The notes under the pieces were generated by a model. The model was not told the DNA's origin and searched no databases. It saw nothing but the letters and a program-made list of their open reading frames with translations. From Bacteroidales bacterium (GTDB taxonomy: Bacteria > Bacteroidota > Bacteroidia > Bacteroidales > UBA932): DNA of 64,000 bases. Below, one piece after another: positions 1 to 7,250 of the stretch. Location: assembly GCA_020026275.1 (NCBI GenBank), contig JAHHQQ010000007.1:14955-78954 (forward strand). Direction: 5' to 3'. The number at the start of each line of letters is the position of its first letter. Positions within the stretch are counted from its first letter, which is position 1. The position numbers were made by a program, and so were the translations under genes.

Positions 1-873
1 GTTCCTTATTCTCTGGCAACTGCCCAGCAGCTCAATGGCAAGGAATTGTCATATAACAACATCCAGGATGCGAATGCCGCTCTGTCTATCGTCCGTGAAT
101 TTGACGAGCCTTGCTGCGTCGGCCTCAAGCACATGAATCCTTGTGGTTCCGGCGTGGGTGCAGACATCGTTGAGGCCTGGAAGAAAGCTTATGAGGGCGA
201 CAAGACCAGCATCTTCGGCGGTATCGTGGCTGCCAACAGAGAGGTGAATCTGGAAATGGCCCAGCTCCTCAAACCGATTTTCCTGGAGATTGTGATGGCT
301 CCTTCTTTTTCAGAAAAGGCGCTTGAACTGCTCCGTACCAAGAAGAACCTTCGTCTGCTTGAGGTGGACATGACCAAGGACAACACTGTCCGCAAACAAT
401 ATGTCAGCGTGAACGGCGGTCTGCTTGTCCAGAATCAGGATCTCACTACCAAGATGGCAGAAGCCGACATGTGTGTGACCGAGGCCAAACCGGATGAGGC
501 ACAGCTCCGTGACATGGATTTCGGCTGGAAAATTGTGAAACATGTCAAGTCCAATGCCATTGTCGTTGTGAAGAACGGCATGACTTATGGCGTGGGCGCC
601 GGCCAGATGAACCGTATCGGTTCGGCTGAGATTGCTCTCCGTCAGGCAGAAGCCACTCTCAAGGAAGAGGGCAAGGATATCCGTGAAGAGGGACTTGTTC
701 TGGCATCCGATGGTTTCTTCCCATTTGATGACTGTGTCACTTTGGCTGCGGAATATGGCGTGAAGGCCATCATCCAGCCGGGTGGGTCCATCCGTGATGA
801 GGATTCTGTCAAGAAGTGCAACGAGACAGGAATCACTATGTTGATGACTGGTGAAAGACATTTCAAACATTAG
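1..873 (+). CDS. purH: Bifunctional purine biosynthesis protein PurH, C-terminal part (5' end outside window)
   Basis: The reading frame is open from base 1 and has no start in the window, so this is the last 290 codons of a protein usually about 505 residues long. What remains is the AICAR transformylase domain, which adds the formyl group in the penultimate step of IMP synthesis; the N-terminal IMP cyclohydrolase domain is mostly missing. Visible signatures are SYNNIQDANAAL, the catalytic Lys-His in LKHMNPCGSG, SIFGGIVAANREV, and the family C-terminus TGERHFKH. The TTG at 46 is an internal Leu codon, not a start. purD follows after 3 bases and folD, which interconverts the folates used here, lies just beyond, giving a purine/one-carbon group. 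Truncation is by the window edge only. Confidence 0.96.
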   Translation, partial: VPYSLATAQQLNGKELSYNNIQDANAALSIVREFDEPCCVGLKHMNPCGSGVGADIVEAWKKAYEGDKTSIFGGIVAANREVNLEMAQLLKPIFLEIVMAPSFSEKALELLRTKKNLRLLEVDMTKDNTVRKQYVSVNGGLLVQNQDLTTKMAEADMCVTEAKPDEAQLRDMDFGWKIVKHVKSNAIVVVKNGMTYGVGAGQMNRIGSAEIALRQAEATLKEEGKDIREEGLVLASDGFFPFDDCVTLAAEYGVKAIIQPGGSIRDEDSVKKCNETGITMLMTGERHFKH

Positions 874-876
874 GAT

Positions 877-2271
877 ATGGCAGTAATGAATGTGATAACA
901 CCCGACGGTCATATTGCTTTCAAGAATCAGGCAGGCAAGACGCTGAATCTTGAACACGTCAATGGCAAGAAGGTGCTGGTCGTAGGTGGCGGTGGTAGAG
1001 AGCATGCGATTGCAGATGCTCTTCACCGTTCTCTTCATGTGGGCAAACTTTTTTGTGCTCCGGGCAATGCCGGAATGAACCGGATTGCCGAATGTCTTCC
1101 AATCAAGGACAACGATATTGAAGGTTTGCTCGCTTTCGCCAAAGAAGAGCACATTGACTTGACAGTTGTCGGTCCGGAAGTGCCTCTCTGTGAGGGAATT
1201 GTGGACCGCTTCAACGCTGAAGGTCTGCGTGTCTTCGGTCCTTCCAAAAAGGCTGCTCAGGTGGAATCCAGCAAGGATTTCGCCAAGAAGATCATGGCAG
1301 ATTACCAGATTCCGACGGCCGCTTACAAGACTTTCTCCGATTACGAAGAGGCGCTCGCTTATGTGAAAGCCGGCTCTTTCCCGGTGGTCTTGAAATACGA
1401 TGGACTGGCTGCCGGAAAGGGAGTGGTCATTCCTGAAAATCTGGAAGAGGCACAGGAGGCACTCAAAGATATGCTCCTGGATGACAAGTTCGGTCATGGC
1501 CAGGTAGTTGTCGAAGAATTCCTGACTGGTCCTGAATTCTCTTACTTGTGTCTTGTCTGTGGAGAAGAGGTCTATCCTCTGGCTGTTTCACAGGATCACA
1601 AACGTGCATTTGAAGGGGATAAAGGTCCGAATACCGGTGGTATGGGAGCCTATTCTCCTGTATCACTCATCACCCAGGAAGATGAAGAATATGCTCTGGA
1701 GAAAATCATGAAGCCGATGGCCGCTGCCATGGTGAAGGAAGGTTGCGCTTTCAAGGGCTTGCTCTACGGTGGGCTCATGAAGACACCGGACGGTATCAAG
1801 GTCATTGAATTCAACTGCCGTTTCGGAGATCCGGAGACCGAGGTGATTCTGCCGAGACTGCAGTCGGACATCTATGAAATGTTCTCTGCCATTGTGGATG
1901 GTTTCGCATCGGACGATACGGCTGTAGAGGGACTTCATACCCATTGCAGCGAGCTGATGCCTGAAATCAGATGGGCTGACGAGCAGACGCTGGGTTTTGT
2001 ACTGGCATCCAAAGGTTATCCGGGTTCTTACGAGAAAGGATATGAAATCAAGGGTTTGGAAGAGGCTGCCGCAATTGAGGGAATTACCATCTATCACATG
2101 GGTACCAGACTGGAAGATGGTGTGTTCAAGACCAATGGAGGCCGTGTACTTATGGTGGTCGCTTCTGCCTCTACTGTGCAGGAGTCCAAGCAGAAAGCAT
2201 TGGAAGCCATCTCCAAGATTTCATGTGAGCATCTCTTCTATCGCCAGGACATTGGTTGGAGAGTGATGTAA
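877..2271 (+). CDS. purD: Phosphoribosylamine-glycine ligase PurD with N-terminal extension
   Basis: GAR synthetase joins phosphoribosylamine and glycine with ATP in the second step of purine synthesis. The N-domain signature VLVVGGGGREHAIADAL starts near residue 33. An ATP-grasp fold follows (FGPSKKAAQVESSKDFAKK near 120, VLKYDGLAAGKGVV near 170, GGMGAYSPV near 255, EFNCRFGDPETEV near 310). Length is 464 against about 425 usual; the difference is a leader of about 32 residues before the family's normal start. ATG 877 lies 3 bases after purH, consistent with coupling. An in-frame GTG at 973 would give a standard-length protein, but the leader is uninterrupted and looks coding, so I kept the upstream ATG. 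Start choice is the only doubt. Confidence 0.95.
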   Translation: MAVMNVITPDGHIAFKNQAGKTLNLEHVNGKKVLVVGGGGREHAIADALHRSLHVGKLFCAPGNAGMNRIAECLPIKDNDIEGLLAFAKEEHIDLTVVGPEVPLCEGIVDRFNAEGLRVFGPSKKAAQVESSKDFAKKIMADYQIPTAAYKTFSDYEEALAYVKAGSFPVVLKYDGLAAGKGVVIPENLEEAQEALKDMLLDDKFGHGQVVVEEFLTGPEFSYLCLVCGEEVYPLAVSQDHKRAFEGDKGPNTGGMGAYSPVSLITQEDEEYALEKIMKPMAAAMVKEGCAFKGLLYGGLMKTPDGIKVIEFNCRFGDPETEVILPRLQSDIYEMFSAIVDGFASDDTAVEGLHTHCSELMPEIRWADEQTLGFVLASKGYPGSYEKGYEIKGLEEAAAIEGITIYHMGTRLEDGVFKTNGGRVLMVVASASTVQESKQKALEAISKISCEHLFYRQDIGWRVM

Positions 2272-2296
2272 ACTCGGAAAGTTTTCAGATAAGATT

Positions 2297-3148
2297 ATGA
2301 TTATAAGTGGCAAAGATCTTTCAGCTCAACTGAAAGCGGAGTTGGCGCAGCAGGTGGTTGCGTTCCCTCAGAAATATGGGCGTGTCCCTCATCTCGTCGT
2401 GGTTCTGGTCGGAGAAGATCCGGCAAGTCAGACGTATGTGAGGGGAAAGGCCAAGGCTTCTCAAGTGGTAGGAATCAAGAATACGACGATTGCTCGGCCG
2501 TCTTCCATTTCCCAGGAGGATTTGCTCGCTTTGATCGCAGAACTCAATGCAGACGAAGGCGTGGATGGTATTCTGGTCCAGCTGCCCCTTCCAGCACATA
2601 TCGATGAGTCCAAAGTGATTGAATCGATTGCAAAGGAAAAGGATGTGGATGGTTTTCATCCTGCTAATGTGGCGGCTTTGTGGATGAAACAGCCTTGCAC
2701 GGTTCCGTGTACACCGCTGGGTATTATCCGTCTGCTGGAGCATGCCGGAGTGGAAATCAAGGGGAAAAGGGCTGTGGTCGTCGGAAGAAGCCAGATTGTA
2801 GGGCTTCCTGTGGCAAAACTGCTGCTGGACCGTCATGCGACCGTGACTGTCTGCCATAGCCGGACGGAAAATCTTCCAGAGGTGACTCGTCAGGCAGAGA
2901 TTCTGGTGGTTGCCATCGGCCGATCTCGCTTCGTGACAGGAGATATGGTGTCTCCTGGAACTGTGGTGATTGATGTCGGCATCAATCGAGACGAGGTGAC
3001 TGGAAAGCTTTGTGGAGACGTTGATTTTGAATCAGTCGCTCCAAAGGCTTCCTGTATCACTCCTGTTCCTGGAGGGGTGGGACCGATGACGATCGCTTGT
3101 CTGATGGAAAATACAATTTCCTGTTTCCTGAGAAAGGTTCAGAAATAG
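2297..3148 (+). CDS. folD: Methylenetetrahydrofolate dehydrogenase/cyclohydrolase FolD
   Basis: Bifunctional cytosolic enzyme converting 5,10-methylene-THF to 10-formyl-THF with NADP, supplying the formyl donor that PurH uses two genes upstream. The 283 residues match the family length. Visible motifs: the catalytic Tyr-x-x-x-Lys pair (Y47, K51) in QTYVRGKAK, DGILVQLPLPAHID near 92-105, KDVDGFHPAN near 117, the dinucleotide-binding GRSQIVGLPVAKLLL near 160, and the C-terminal TPVPGGVGPMT. It begins 25 bases after purD on the same strand and is probably cotranscribed. An 11-bp hairpin follows the stop codon. Confidence 0.97.
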   Translation: MIISGKDLSAQLKAELAQQVVAFPQKYGRVPHLVVVLVGEDPASQTYVRGKAKASQVVGIKNTTIARPSSISQEDLLALIAELNADEGVDGILVQLPLPAHIDESKVIESIAKEKDVDGFHPANVAALWMKQPCTVPCTPLGIIRLLEHAGVEIKGKRAVVVGRSQIVGLPVAKLLLDRHATVTVCHSRTENLPEVTRQAEILVVAIGRSRFVTGDMVSPGTVVIDVGINRDEVTGKLCGDVDFESVAPKASCITPVPGGVGPMTIACLMENTISCFLRKVQK

Positions 3149-3168
3149 GAGGATTTGAATACAGATGT

Positions 3169-3196
3169 GCCCTGACAACCTTTCCGTTGTCAGGGC
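3169..3196. terminator. Hairpin between convergent folD and MATE genes
   Basis: GCCCTGACAAC (3169-3179) and GTTGTCAGGGC (3186-3196) form a perfect 11-bp stem with a 6-base loop in the 54 bases between two convergent stop codons. Neither side has a clean U-tract, so it may terminate both directions weakly or protect 3' ends. Confidence 0.6.
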
Positions 3197-3202
3197 GCAT
3201 TG

Positions 3203-4573
3203 TCATTTCTCGCAAGAAAGATTCCTTTTGAGTATTTTCGGGAATACGATGAGGAAAATGATGATGCAGGCGGTGGCGGCAATCGCGTCCGCAACGGATT
3301 CGGACAGAAAGATACCTTGCACTCCAATGAATTTCGGGAAGATGATGGCCATCGGTACCAGCAGGATGACTTTTCTCAGCAGGGCGATGATGAGTGAGAT
3401 TCGGGCCTCGCCCAGAGCGATGAAGCTGTTCTGGCAGGCTCGCTGCAGTCCGAAGATGGCGGAACCGGTCAGGAAGAAGGGGGCCATTTCTCGGACGGCA
3501 TCAATTAGAGATGGATCATTGGTAAAGAAAGATGCGAAGGTTTCGGTAAAGAGCAGGGCGAGTATTGTGATAGTGAAGTTGAATCCGAACATGACAGTCA
3601 TGGCAATCTTGAAACATTCTCTGACTCGGAAATTGTTTCTGCTGCCGTAGTTGTAGCTCATGACGGGCATGAAGCCTTGAGCAAAGCCGTTCAGTGGTAC
3701 ACTTGCGAAGAGCATGATGCTCTGCAAAACGGTGAGGGTACTGACGTAGATGTCTCCGAATCTTTCCAGATTTCCGTTCAGGACAAAGCCGATGATGCTT
3801 TCTGTTGAGGCCATGACAAAGGGGGAGATTCCCAGGGCAATCATTGGCCAGATGATTTGCTTCTTTAGCATCAAGTGTTTTTTTTCAATTCTCAGGCTCG
3901 CTTGCTTGGAGAGCAGAAATCCGATTACCCATATGGCGCTGATGGATTGTGATAGAATTGTTGCGAGAGCGGCTCCTTTCACGCCCATTCCCAGTTTCTG
4001 GATGAACAGGGCATCTAGCAGTATGTTGAAACCAGCTCCGATGAGTACGGAGAACATGGCGATGCCGGGACGTCCTTGGGAACTTATAAATGTGTTCATT
4101 CCGGTGCTTACCTGGACGAAAACGGTTCCAATGAGATAGATGCTCAGATAATCTGTGGCATAAGTGATGGTGTTGGCAGAGGCTCCTGTCGCCATCAGGA
4201 TGGGTTCCATGAAAAGGAAGGAGAGAATACCGGTGATGAAGGAGAATAGCACGAGCAAGTGGAGTCCGTTTCCTAAGATGGCCGCCGCTTTTTCCCGATC
4301 TCCTTTTCCTAAAGCCATGGAGGCTAAAGGTGCTCCGCCGCCTCCTACAATCATGGAGAAGGAAGAGATAAGGATGATGACAGAAGTGGTGACTCCTACT
4401 CCGGCAAGAGCAACGGTCCCGATTTTTGGGATATGTCCGATGAAAATTCTGTCTACTATATTGTAAAGCAAATTGGCGATTTGAGCCGCAATTGCAGGTA
4501 AAGACATTCTGAAGACAAGGGAAAGCATTTTTTCTGTTCCCATTCTTTCTTCCTGTTCAATTTGATTTCCCAT
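3203..4573 (-). CDS. MATE-family multidrug/organic cation efflux protein
   Basis: Polytopic inner-membrane exporter of the MATE family, normally driven by a sodium or proton gradient; the substrate cannot be read from sequence. With the start used here it has 456 residues, the normal size, and about 12 hydrophobic segments in two bundles. The N-terminus has the family pattern MGTEKMLSLVFRMSLPAIAAQ followed by NLLYNIVDRIFIGHI, and the repeat start IALGISPFVMASTESIIGFVLN occurs mid-protein. The frame stays open up to an ATG at 4645, but that lies inside the terminator of the upstream gene, so ATG 4573 (MGNQIEQ) or ATG 4543 (MGTEKM) is the real start. The gene is alone between a convergent folD and the upstream regulator's terminator. 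Two inverted repeats sit in its leader region. Confidence 0.92.
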   Translation of the reverse strand: MGNQIEQEERMGTEKMLSLVFRMSLPAIAAQIANLLYNIVDRIFIGHIPKIGTVALAGVGVTTSVIILISSFSMIVGGGGAPLASMALGKGDREKAAAILGNGLHLLVLFSFITGILSFLFMEPILMATGASANTITYATDYLSIYLIGTVFVQVSTGMNTFISSQGRPGIAMFSVLIGAGFNILLDALFIQKLGMGVKGAALATILSQSISAIWVIGFLLSKQASLRIEKKHLMLKKQIIWPMIALGISPFVMASTESIIGFVLNGNLERFGDIYVSTLTVLQSIMLFASVPLNGFAQGFMPVMSYNYGSRNNFRVRECFKIAMTVMFGFNFTITILALLFTETFASFFTNDPSLIDAVREMAPFFLTGSAIFGLQRACQNSFIALGEARISLIIALLRKVILLVPMAIIFPKFIGVQGIFLSESVADAIAATACIIIFLIVFPKILKRNLSCEK

Positions 4574-4606
4574 GCTGCTTGTTTTGTCCACACTACGATT
4601 GTGCAT

Positions 4607-4623
4607 AACTTGAGGCACAAGTT
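4607..4623 (-). promoter_or_regulatory. Inverted repeat in MATE gene leader
   Basis: AACTTG (4607-4612), a 5-base spacer, and CAAGTT (4618-4623) form a 6-bp inverted repeat about 35 bases before the chosen MATE start. A near-consensus -7 box (TAATATTG on the minus strand, 4634-4641) lies just upstream, so the repeat would be in the early transcript or act as an operator. Function is inferred only from position. Confidence 0.3.
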
Positions 4624-4643
4624 CATTTCTGTGCAATATTAGC

Positions 4644-4681
4644 AAAAAAAGAGGACGACATCAACGTCGGCCTCTTTTTTT
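4644..4681 (-). terminator. Rho-independent terminator of the LuxR-type gene
   Basis: AAAAAAAGAGG (4644-4654) pairs with CCTCTTTTTTT (4671-4681); an inner CGAC/GTCG extends the stem after one mismatch. On the minus strand the stem runs into seven T residues, 82-119 bases after the regulator stop codon. The same run gives a U-tract on the plus strand. Confidence 0.8.
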
Positions 4682-4697
4682 AGAACAAAATTGTTCT
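4682..4697. promoter_or_regulatory. Perfect 7-bp palindrome upstream of the MATE gene
   Basis: AGAACAA (4682-4688), AA, TTGTTCT (4691-4697) is a perfect palindrome abutting the terminator. It could be a regulator binding site or a second small hairpin; nothing in the sequence decides. Confidence 0.3.
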
Positions 4698-4762
4698 GTG
4701 ATTGGATATATAAAATGGCTAAATTAAAAATATTTCATATTTTGTTCAAACTTGAATTTTCT

Positions 4763-5368
4763 TTAAAAATTGCCTTTCACGTCTGAAAGAGCCACCAGAT
4801 TGTTAACGATTGCGTAGATGGTCAAGCCGGCAGGGCTATGAATCTGCAATTTTCTGGCGATGTTGCGTCTGTGGGTTGTGACGGTATAGATGGAAAGGAA
4901 GAGTTTGTCTGCAATTTCCTTGTTGGTCATACCTTTTACCACACAGATGACTATTTCTTTTTCTCGTTTGCTGAGCACTTCTTGTTCAGAATCATTGGAT
5001 TCCATATTCAGAAGGTTGTCCATTTTATTTCGCAAAGTCTCTGCGGCATCATAAAGCGAAATGGATTCATCGTATCCTTTCAGCAAGGAACTGTCTGTGA
5101 AAGAACACATGAGTGCAACGCATTTCATGTCTGGAACTTCACATTCTTCTTTTAGTTTTTCCAGGTCGAAGAAGAAGGGGAGACCAGGATTGATAATCAG
5201 CACATCCGGTTTGTGAACACTCAGACTTTCTGTAATTGTCTGTAATGAGATTGCTTCAATCGGCAAAATCTTGACTCCTGGCATTCTTTTCAATACCGTG
5301 GCAAGACCACTTCGGATAATCACTGAAGTTTCAGCAATTGCAATTTTTATTACATCTTCTTCACGCAT
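4763..5368 (-). CDS. LuxR/NarL-type regulator with degenerate receiver domain
   Basis: A 201-residue protein built like a NarL response regulator. The C-terminal LuxR helix-turn-helix is clear (LSKREKEIVICVVKGMTNKE followed by IADKLFLSIYTVTTHRRNIA). The N-terminal part has receiver length and pattern but lacks the phosphorylation chemistry: the paired acidic residues are replaced in IKIAIAETSV, and the phospho-acceptor Asp is Asn in DVLIINPGLP. It probably does not work by aspartate phosphorylation. ATG 5368 overlaps the hemerythrin-like stop codon by 8 bases, so the two are translationally coupled. The frame is open to an ATG at 5419, but that start would lie deep in the upstream gene. I infer that it reports on, or controls genes related to, the di-iron protein; targets are unknown. 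Confidence 0.85.
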   Translation of the reverse strand: MREEDVIKIAIAETSVIIRSGLATVLKRMPGVKILPIEAISLQTITESLSVHKPDVLIINPGLPFFFDLEKLKEECEVPDMKCVALMCSFTDSSLLKGYDESISLYDAAETLRNKMDNLLNMESNDSEQEVLSKREKEIVICVVKGMTNKEIADKLFLSIYTVTTHRRNIARKLQIHSPAGLTIYAIVNNLVALSDVKGNF

Positions 5369-6062
5369 TCTTGTTCTTCCTTTTTTCTTCTTCCATGATG
5401 AGAGGGATGAACATGTCATCTTCTACTCTTCTATGGAGTTCCAGATCTTCTTCGCAAGAGTATATGTCAAAAAGCACACTGTTCAGTTTGTTTTCATCAG
5501 ACTTGGCAGGATAATATTTGACTATAATGTTTTTCAGCTCAGACAATTTCGCTTCAATGTTGTCGTGATGATCTGAAAAGTTTTGTATCTCGTAGTCATC
5601 AGTTGCTTTGCTTGCGAGTAGTCTGGAAACATATTCGAACACGACTGTATTTTCATAATCCATATGGGCCTTTACTTCATTGACATACTCATCAAAGAAT
5701 CGGATAATCAGCAGCGCCAGATCATTTTGGGCCAAATCAATGGATTCAATCAGTTCCCTTCGGATGGTGGGAAGTTTGAATTTCAGGAAATAGACATGCG
5801 ACTGCTTGAGGTATTCCACCAAGGCTGGAATGGAAATGTCATCTTTGAAGTCTTCGCGTGAATAGCACTCATCGTATATGAAGTTGACCACTGCCAGAAA
5901 AGTTTCTGTATGGACACCTTGCTCTTCACATACCTGTCGGACAGTTTTGTCGCCGAATCCTAAAGTGAGACCAAATCTGCTCATAATCAGAAGCAGGTTG
6001 TAGTTTTCACAAATGAGTTCGCCCATTCTGTCGTTGGCGGCATATTTTGTATGCTTGTTCAT
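5361..6062 (-). CDS. Hemerythrin-like di-iron protein (ScdA/RIC-like)
   Basis: A 233-residue cytosolic protein with a hemerythrin-like four-helix C-terminal region. Candidate iron ligands are the spaced His/Glu residues in AHMDYENTVVFEY, SDHHDNIEAKL and LELHRRVEDDMFIPLI. The N-terminal 60 residues (MGELICENYNLLLIMSRFG, then a turn and TVRQVCEE) follow the small N-terminal domain of RIC/ScdA proteins that repair iron centres after oxidative or nitrosative stress, but the usual Cys-Cys pair is absent (GLTLGFGDK instead). Start ATG 6062 was preferred to ATG 6110 because homology begins after MNKHTKYAANDRMGEL. It is coupled to a LuxR-type regulator. Oxygen, NO or redox sensing and iron-centre protection are the plausible roles; which one cannot be decided here. 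Confidence 0.85.
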   Translation of the reverse strand: MNKHTKYAANDRMGELICENYNLLLIMSRFGLTLGFGDKTVRQVCEEQGVHTETFLAVVNFIYDECYSREDFKDDISIPALVEYLKQSHVYFLKFKLPTIRRELIESIDLAQNDLALLIIRFFDEYVNEVKAHMDYENTVVFEYVSRLLASKATDDYEIQNFSDHHDNIEAKLSELKNIIVKYYPAKSDENKLNSVLFDIYSCEEDLELHRRVEDDMFIPLIMEEEKRKNKNA

Positions 6063-6169
6063 TTCTTTTTCCTTTTGTGCAAAATAAGTCAGTTTTTGTC
6101 TTTCCTGCAATAACTATTTATGGGTATTTTTACGAACAGTGTTCAACTTTCTGAATATAAGCATGATAC

Positions 6170-6212
6170 GAATGCGGAAGTCAGGGTTCCTCCTGACTTC
6201 CGCATTCTTTTT
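6170..6212 (+). terminator. Strong hairpin with U-tract on the plus strand
   Basis: GAATGCGGAAGTCAGG (6170-6185), loop GTTCCT, CCTGACTTCCGCATTC (6192-6207), then TTTTT: a perfect 16-bp stem with a U-tract on the plus strand. No plus-strand gene lies upstream within 3 kb. The flanking genes are both on the minus strand; on that strand the stem follows the hmuV stop codon by about 110 bases but has no U-tract. It may end the hmu transcript anyway or end an antisense or short RNA. The rest of 6063-6316 shows only AT-rich sequence and no convincing ORF. Confidence 0.7.
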
Positions 6213-6316
6213 CCCAGTCGAGAGCAACGTTCTTTTTTTCCGCTAATCCTTTTTCTGCTCCAGTAGAAGACATGAAAAACGATTTAAGCGTTTCCGCATT
6301 TCCCGAAGGGGGGAGG

Positions 6317-6649
6317 TTATTCCGGTATATAGATGATTTCACCGTTTTCCAGCTGATAGGCAGTACCTACGCGCTTGCCTCTTGACTTGTTGTTCTCTTC
6401 CTGTTTCTCGGAGGGAGTATATTTTTCCACTTTCTCTCCTTTTTTGGTGATGATTTCCATTTGTTCTGTCCCCGGATTCTTCACCATGGTGAAGTCTTCC
6501 TGGGAGAATACTTCCGTCATGTTGAAATGTGTGACCAGCGCGACCATCAATGCCACGGCAAAGACCATCGCCACGTCGAAGAGGTTGGTCAGAGAGGATA
6601 GCGGATCGTAATCTTCTTCGCTTTGGAAAAGACTTTTTCTAGTTCTCAT
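6317..6649 (-). CDS. hmuV: HmuV-like DUF2149 protein (ExbD/MotB-like)
   Basis: A 110-residue protein with one transmembrane helix near residues 20-42 (LFDVAMVFAVALMVALVTHF) and a hydrophilic, probably periplasmic C-terminus. The Asp at the start of that helix sits where ExbD/TolR/MotB proteins keep their proton-carrying Asp. This is the DUF2149 family found next to CobN-like genes in hmu loci. ATG 6649 overlaps the hmuU end by 11 bases and matches the family start; an ATG at 6664 would add five residues. With HmuU it would form a proton-driven ExbB/ExbD-like motor. It is the last gene of the locus; whether it energises HmuR or HmuS is inference. Confidence 0.83.
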   Translation of the reverse strand: MRTRKSLFQSEEDYDPLSSLTNLFDVAMVFAVALMVALVTHFNMTEVFSQEDFTMVKNPGTEQMEIITKKGEKVEKYTPSEKQEENNKSRGKRVGTAYQLENGEIIYIPE

Positions 6650-7238
6650 GTTTTTTTTCGTCAATGGATTCTACAATGTACTGGAGAATGTTCATGTCAT
6701 CGGCAATCCAGCGTTGCTTGATCTGGAGTGTGATGAAGCCGACGGCTCCGATGATGATGCCGACAACGGTGGTGGAGAAGGCTACCTGCATATTGCTGGC
6801 CATGGAAGCGACGTCTCCGGTTGCCAGACCGACCAGTGCCGGACCCATTGGTATCAATGTACCCATCAGTCCGAGCATCGGGCCGATCTTGACCAGCAGT
6901 TTGGAACGGTCCAGTTCTTTTGCAGATTCGATTTCATAGTCACCGAGAATCTTGCCGAGCATGATGGAGTCATTGCTGTGGCTTCTGATTCTCAACAGGT
7001 ATTCTATGAGGTGGGACGGGTGTTTCGTATTGTTTTCCAATCCGGCCATCATTTCTTCCGCCTTGCCTTCGTTGATCTGTCGGTTGAGCTTGACATTGAC
7101 TTTGTTTCTGGAAATGTGGGTCCCATAGAAGCTGCCGACCAGAATGAGGGACCGGAGCAGATAGTAGATCAGAAAAATGGTGACAGGTATCAAGAGTCCT
7201 GTGGACAACCAATAGAGGATGTTAGTGATGAAGTCCAT
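6639..7238 (-). CDS. hmuU: HmuU-like MotA/TolQ/ExbB proton channel protein
   Basis: A 199-residue inner-membrane protein with the ExbB/TolQ layout: one N-terminal helix (about 8-30), a cytoplasmic segment with charged helices (about 40-110), and two further helices (about 116-138 and 148-172). The family motif is visible in LLVKIGPMLGLMGTLIPMGP and in the last helix VAFSTTVVGIIIGAVGF. It is placed between hmuT (12 bases upstream) and hmuV (overlapping). In P. gingivalis-type hmu operons this position is HmuU. The partner is probably the DUF2149 protein encoded next. Confidence 0.88.
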   Translation of the reverse strand: MDFITNILYWLSTGLLIPVTIFLIYYLLRSLILVGSFYGTHISRNKVNVKLNRQINEGKAEEMMAGLENNTKHPSHLIEYLLRIRSHSNDSIMLGKILGDYEIESAKELDRSKLLVKIGPMLGLMGTLIPMGPALVGLATGDVASMASNMQVAFSTTVVGIIIGAVGFITLQIKQRWIADDMNILQYIVESIDEKKHEN

Positions 7239-7250
7239 TATATTGTAGTT

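Noticed and set aside
310..1497. 395-codon minus-strand frame opposite purH/purD
   Set aside because: It lies antisense to two clear purine genes, has no recognisable domain, and reflects codon bias of the real genes.
4574..4645. N-terminal extension of the MATE protein from ATG 4645
   Set aside because: That ATG is inside the terminator stem of the upstream gene and the extra residues are not part of the family.
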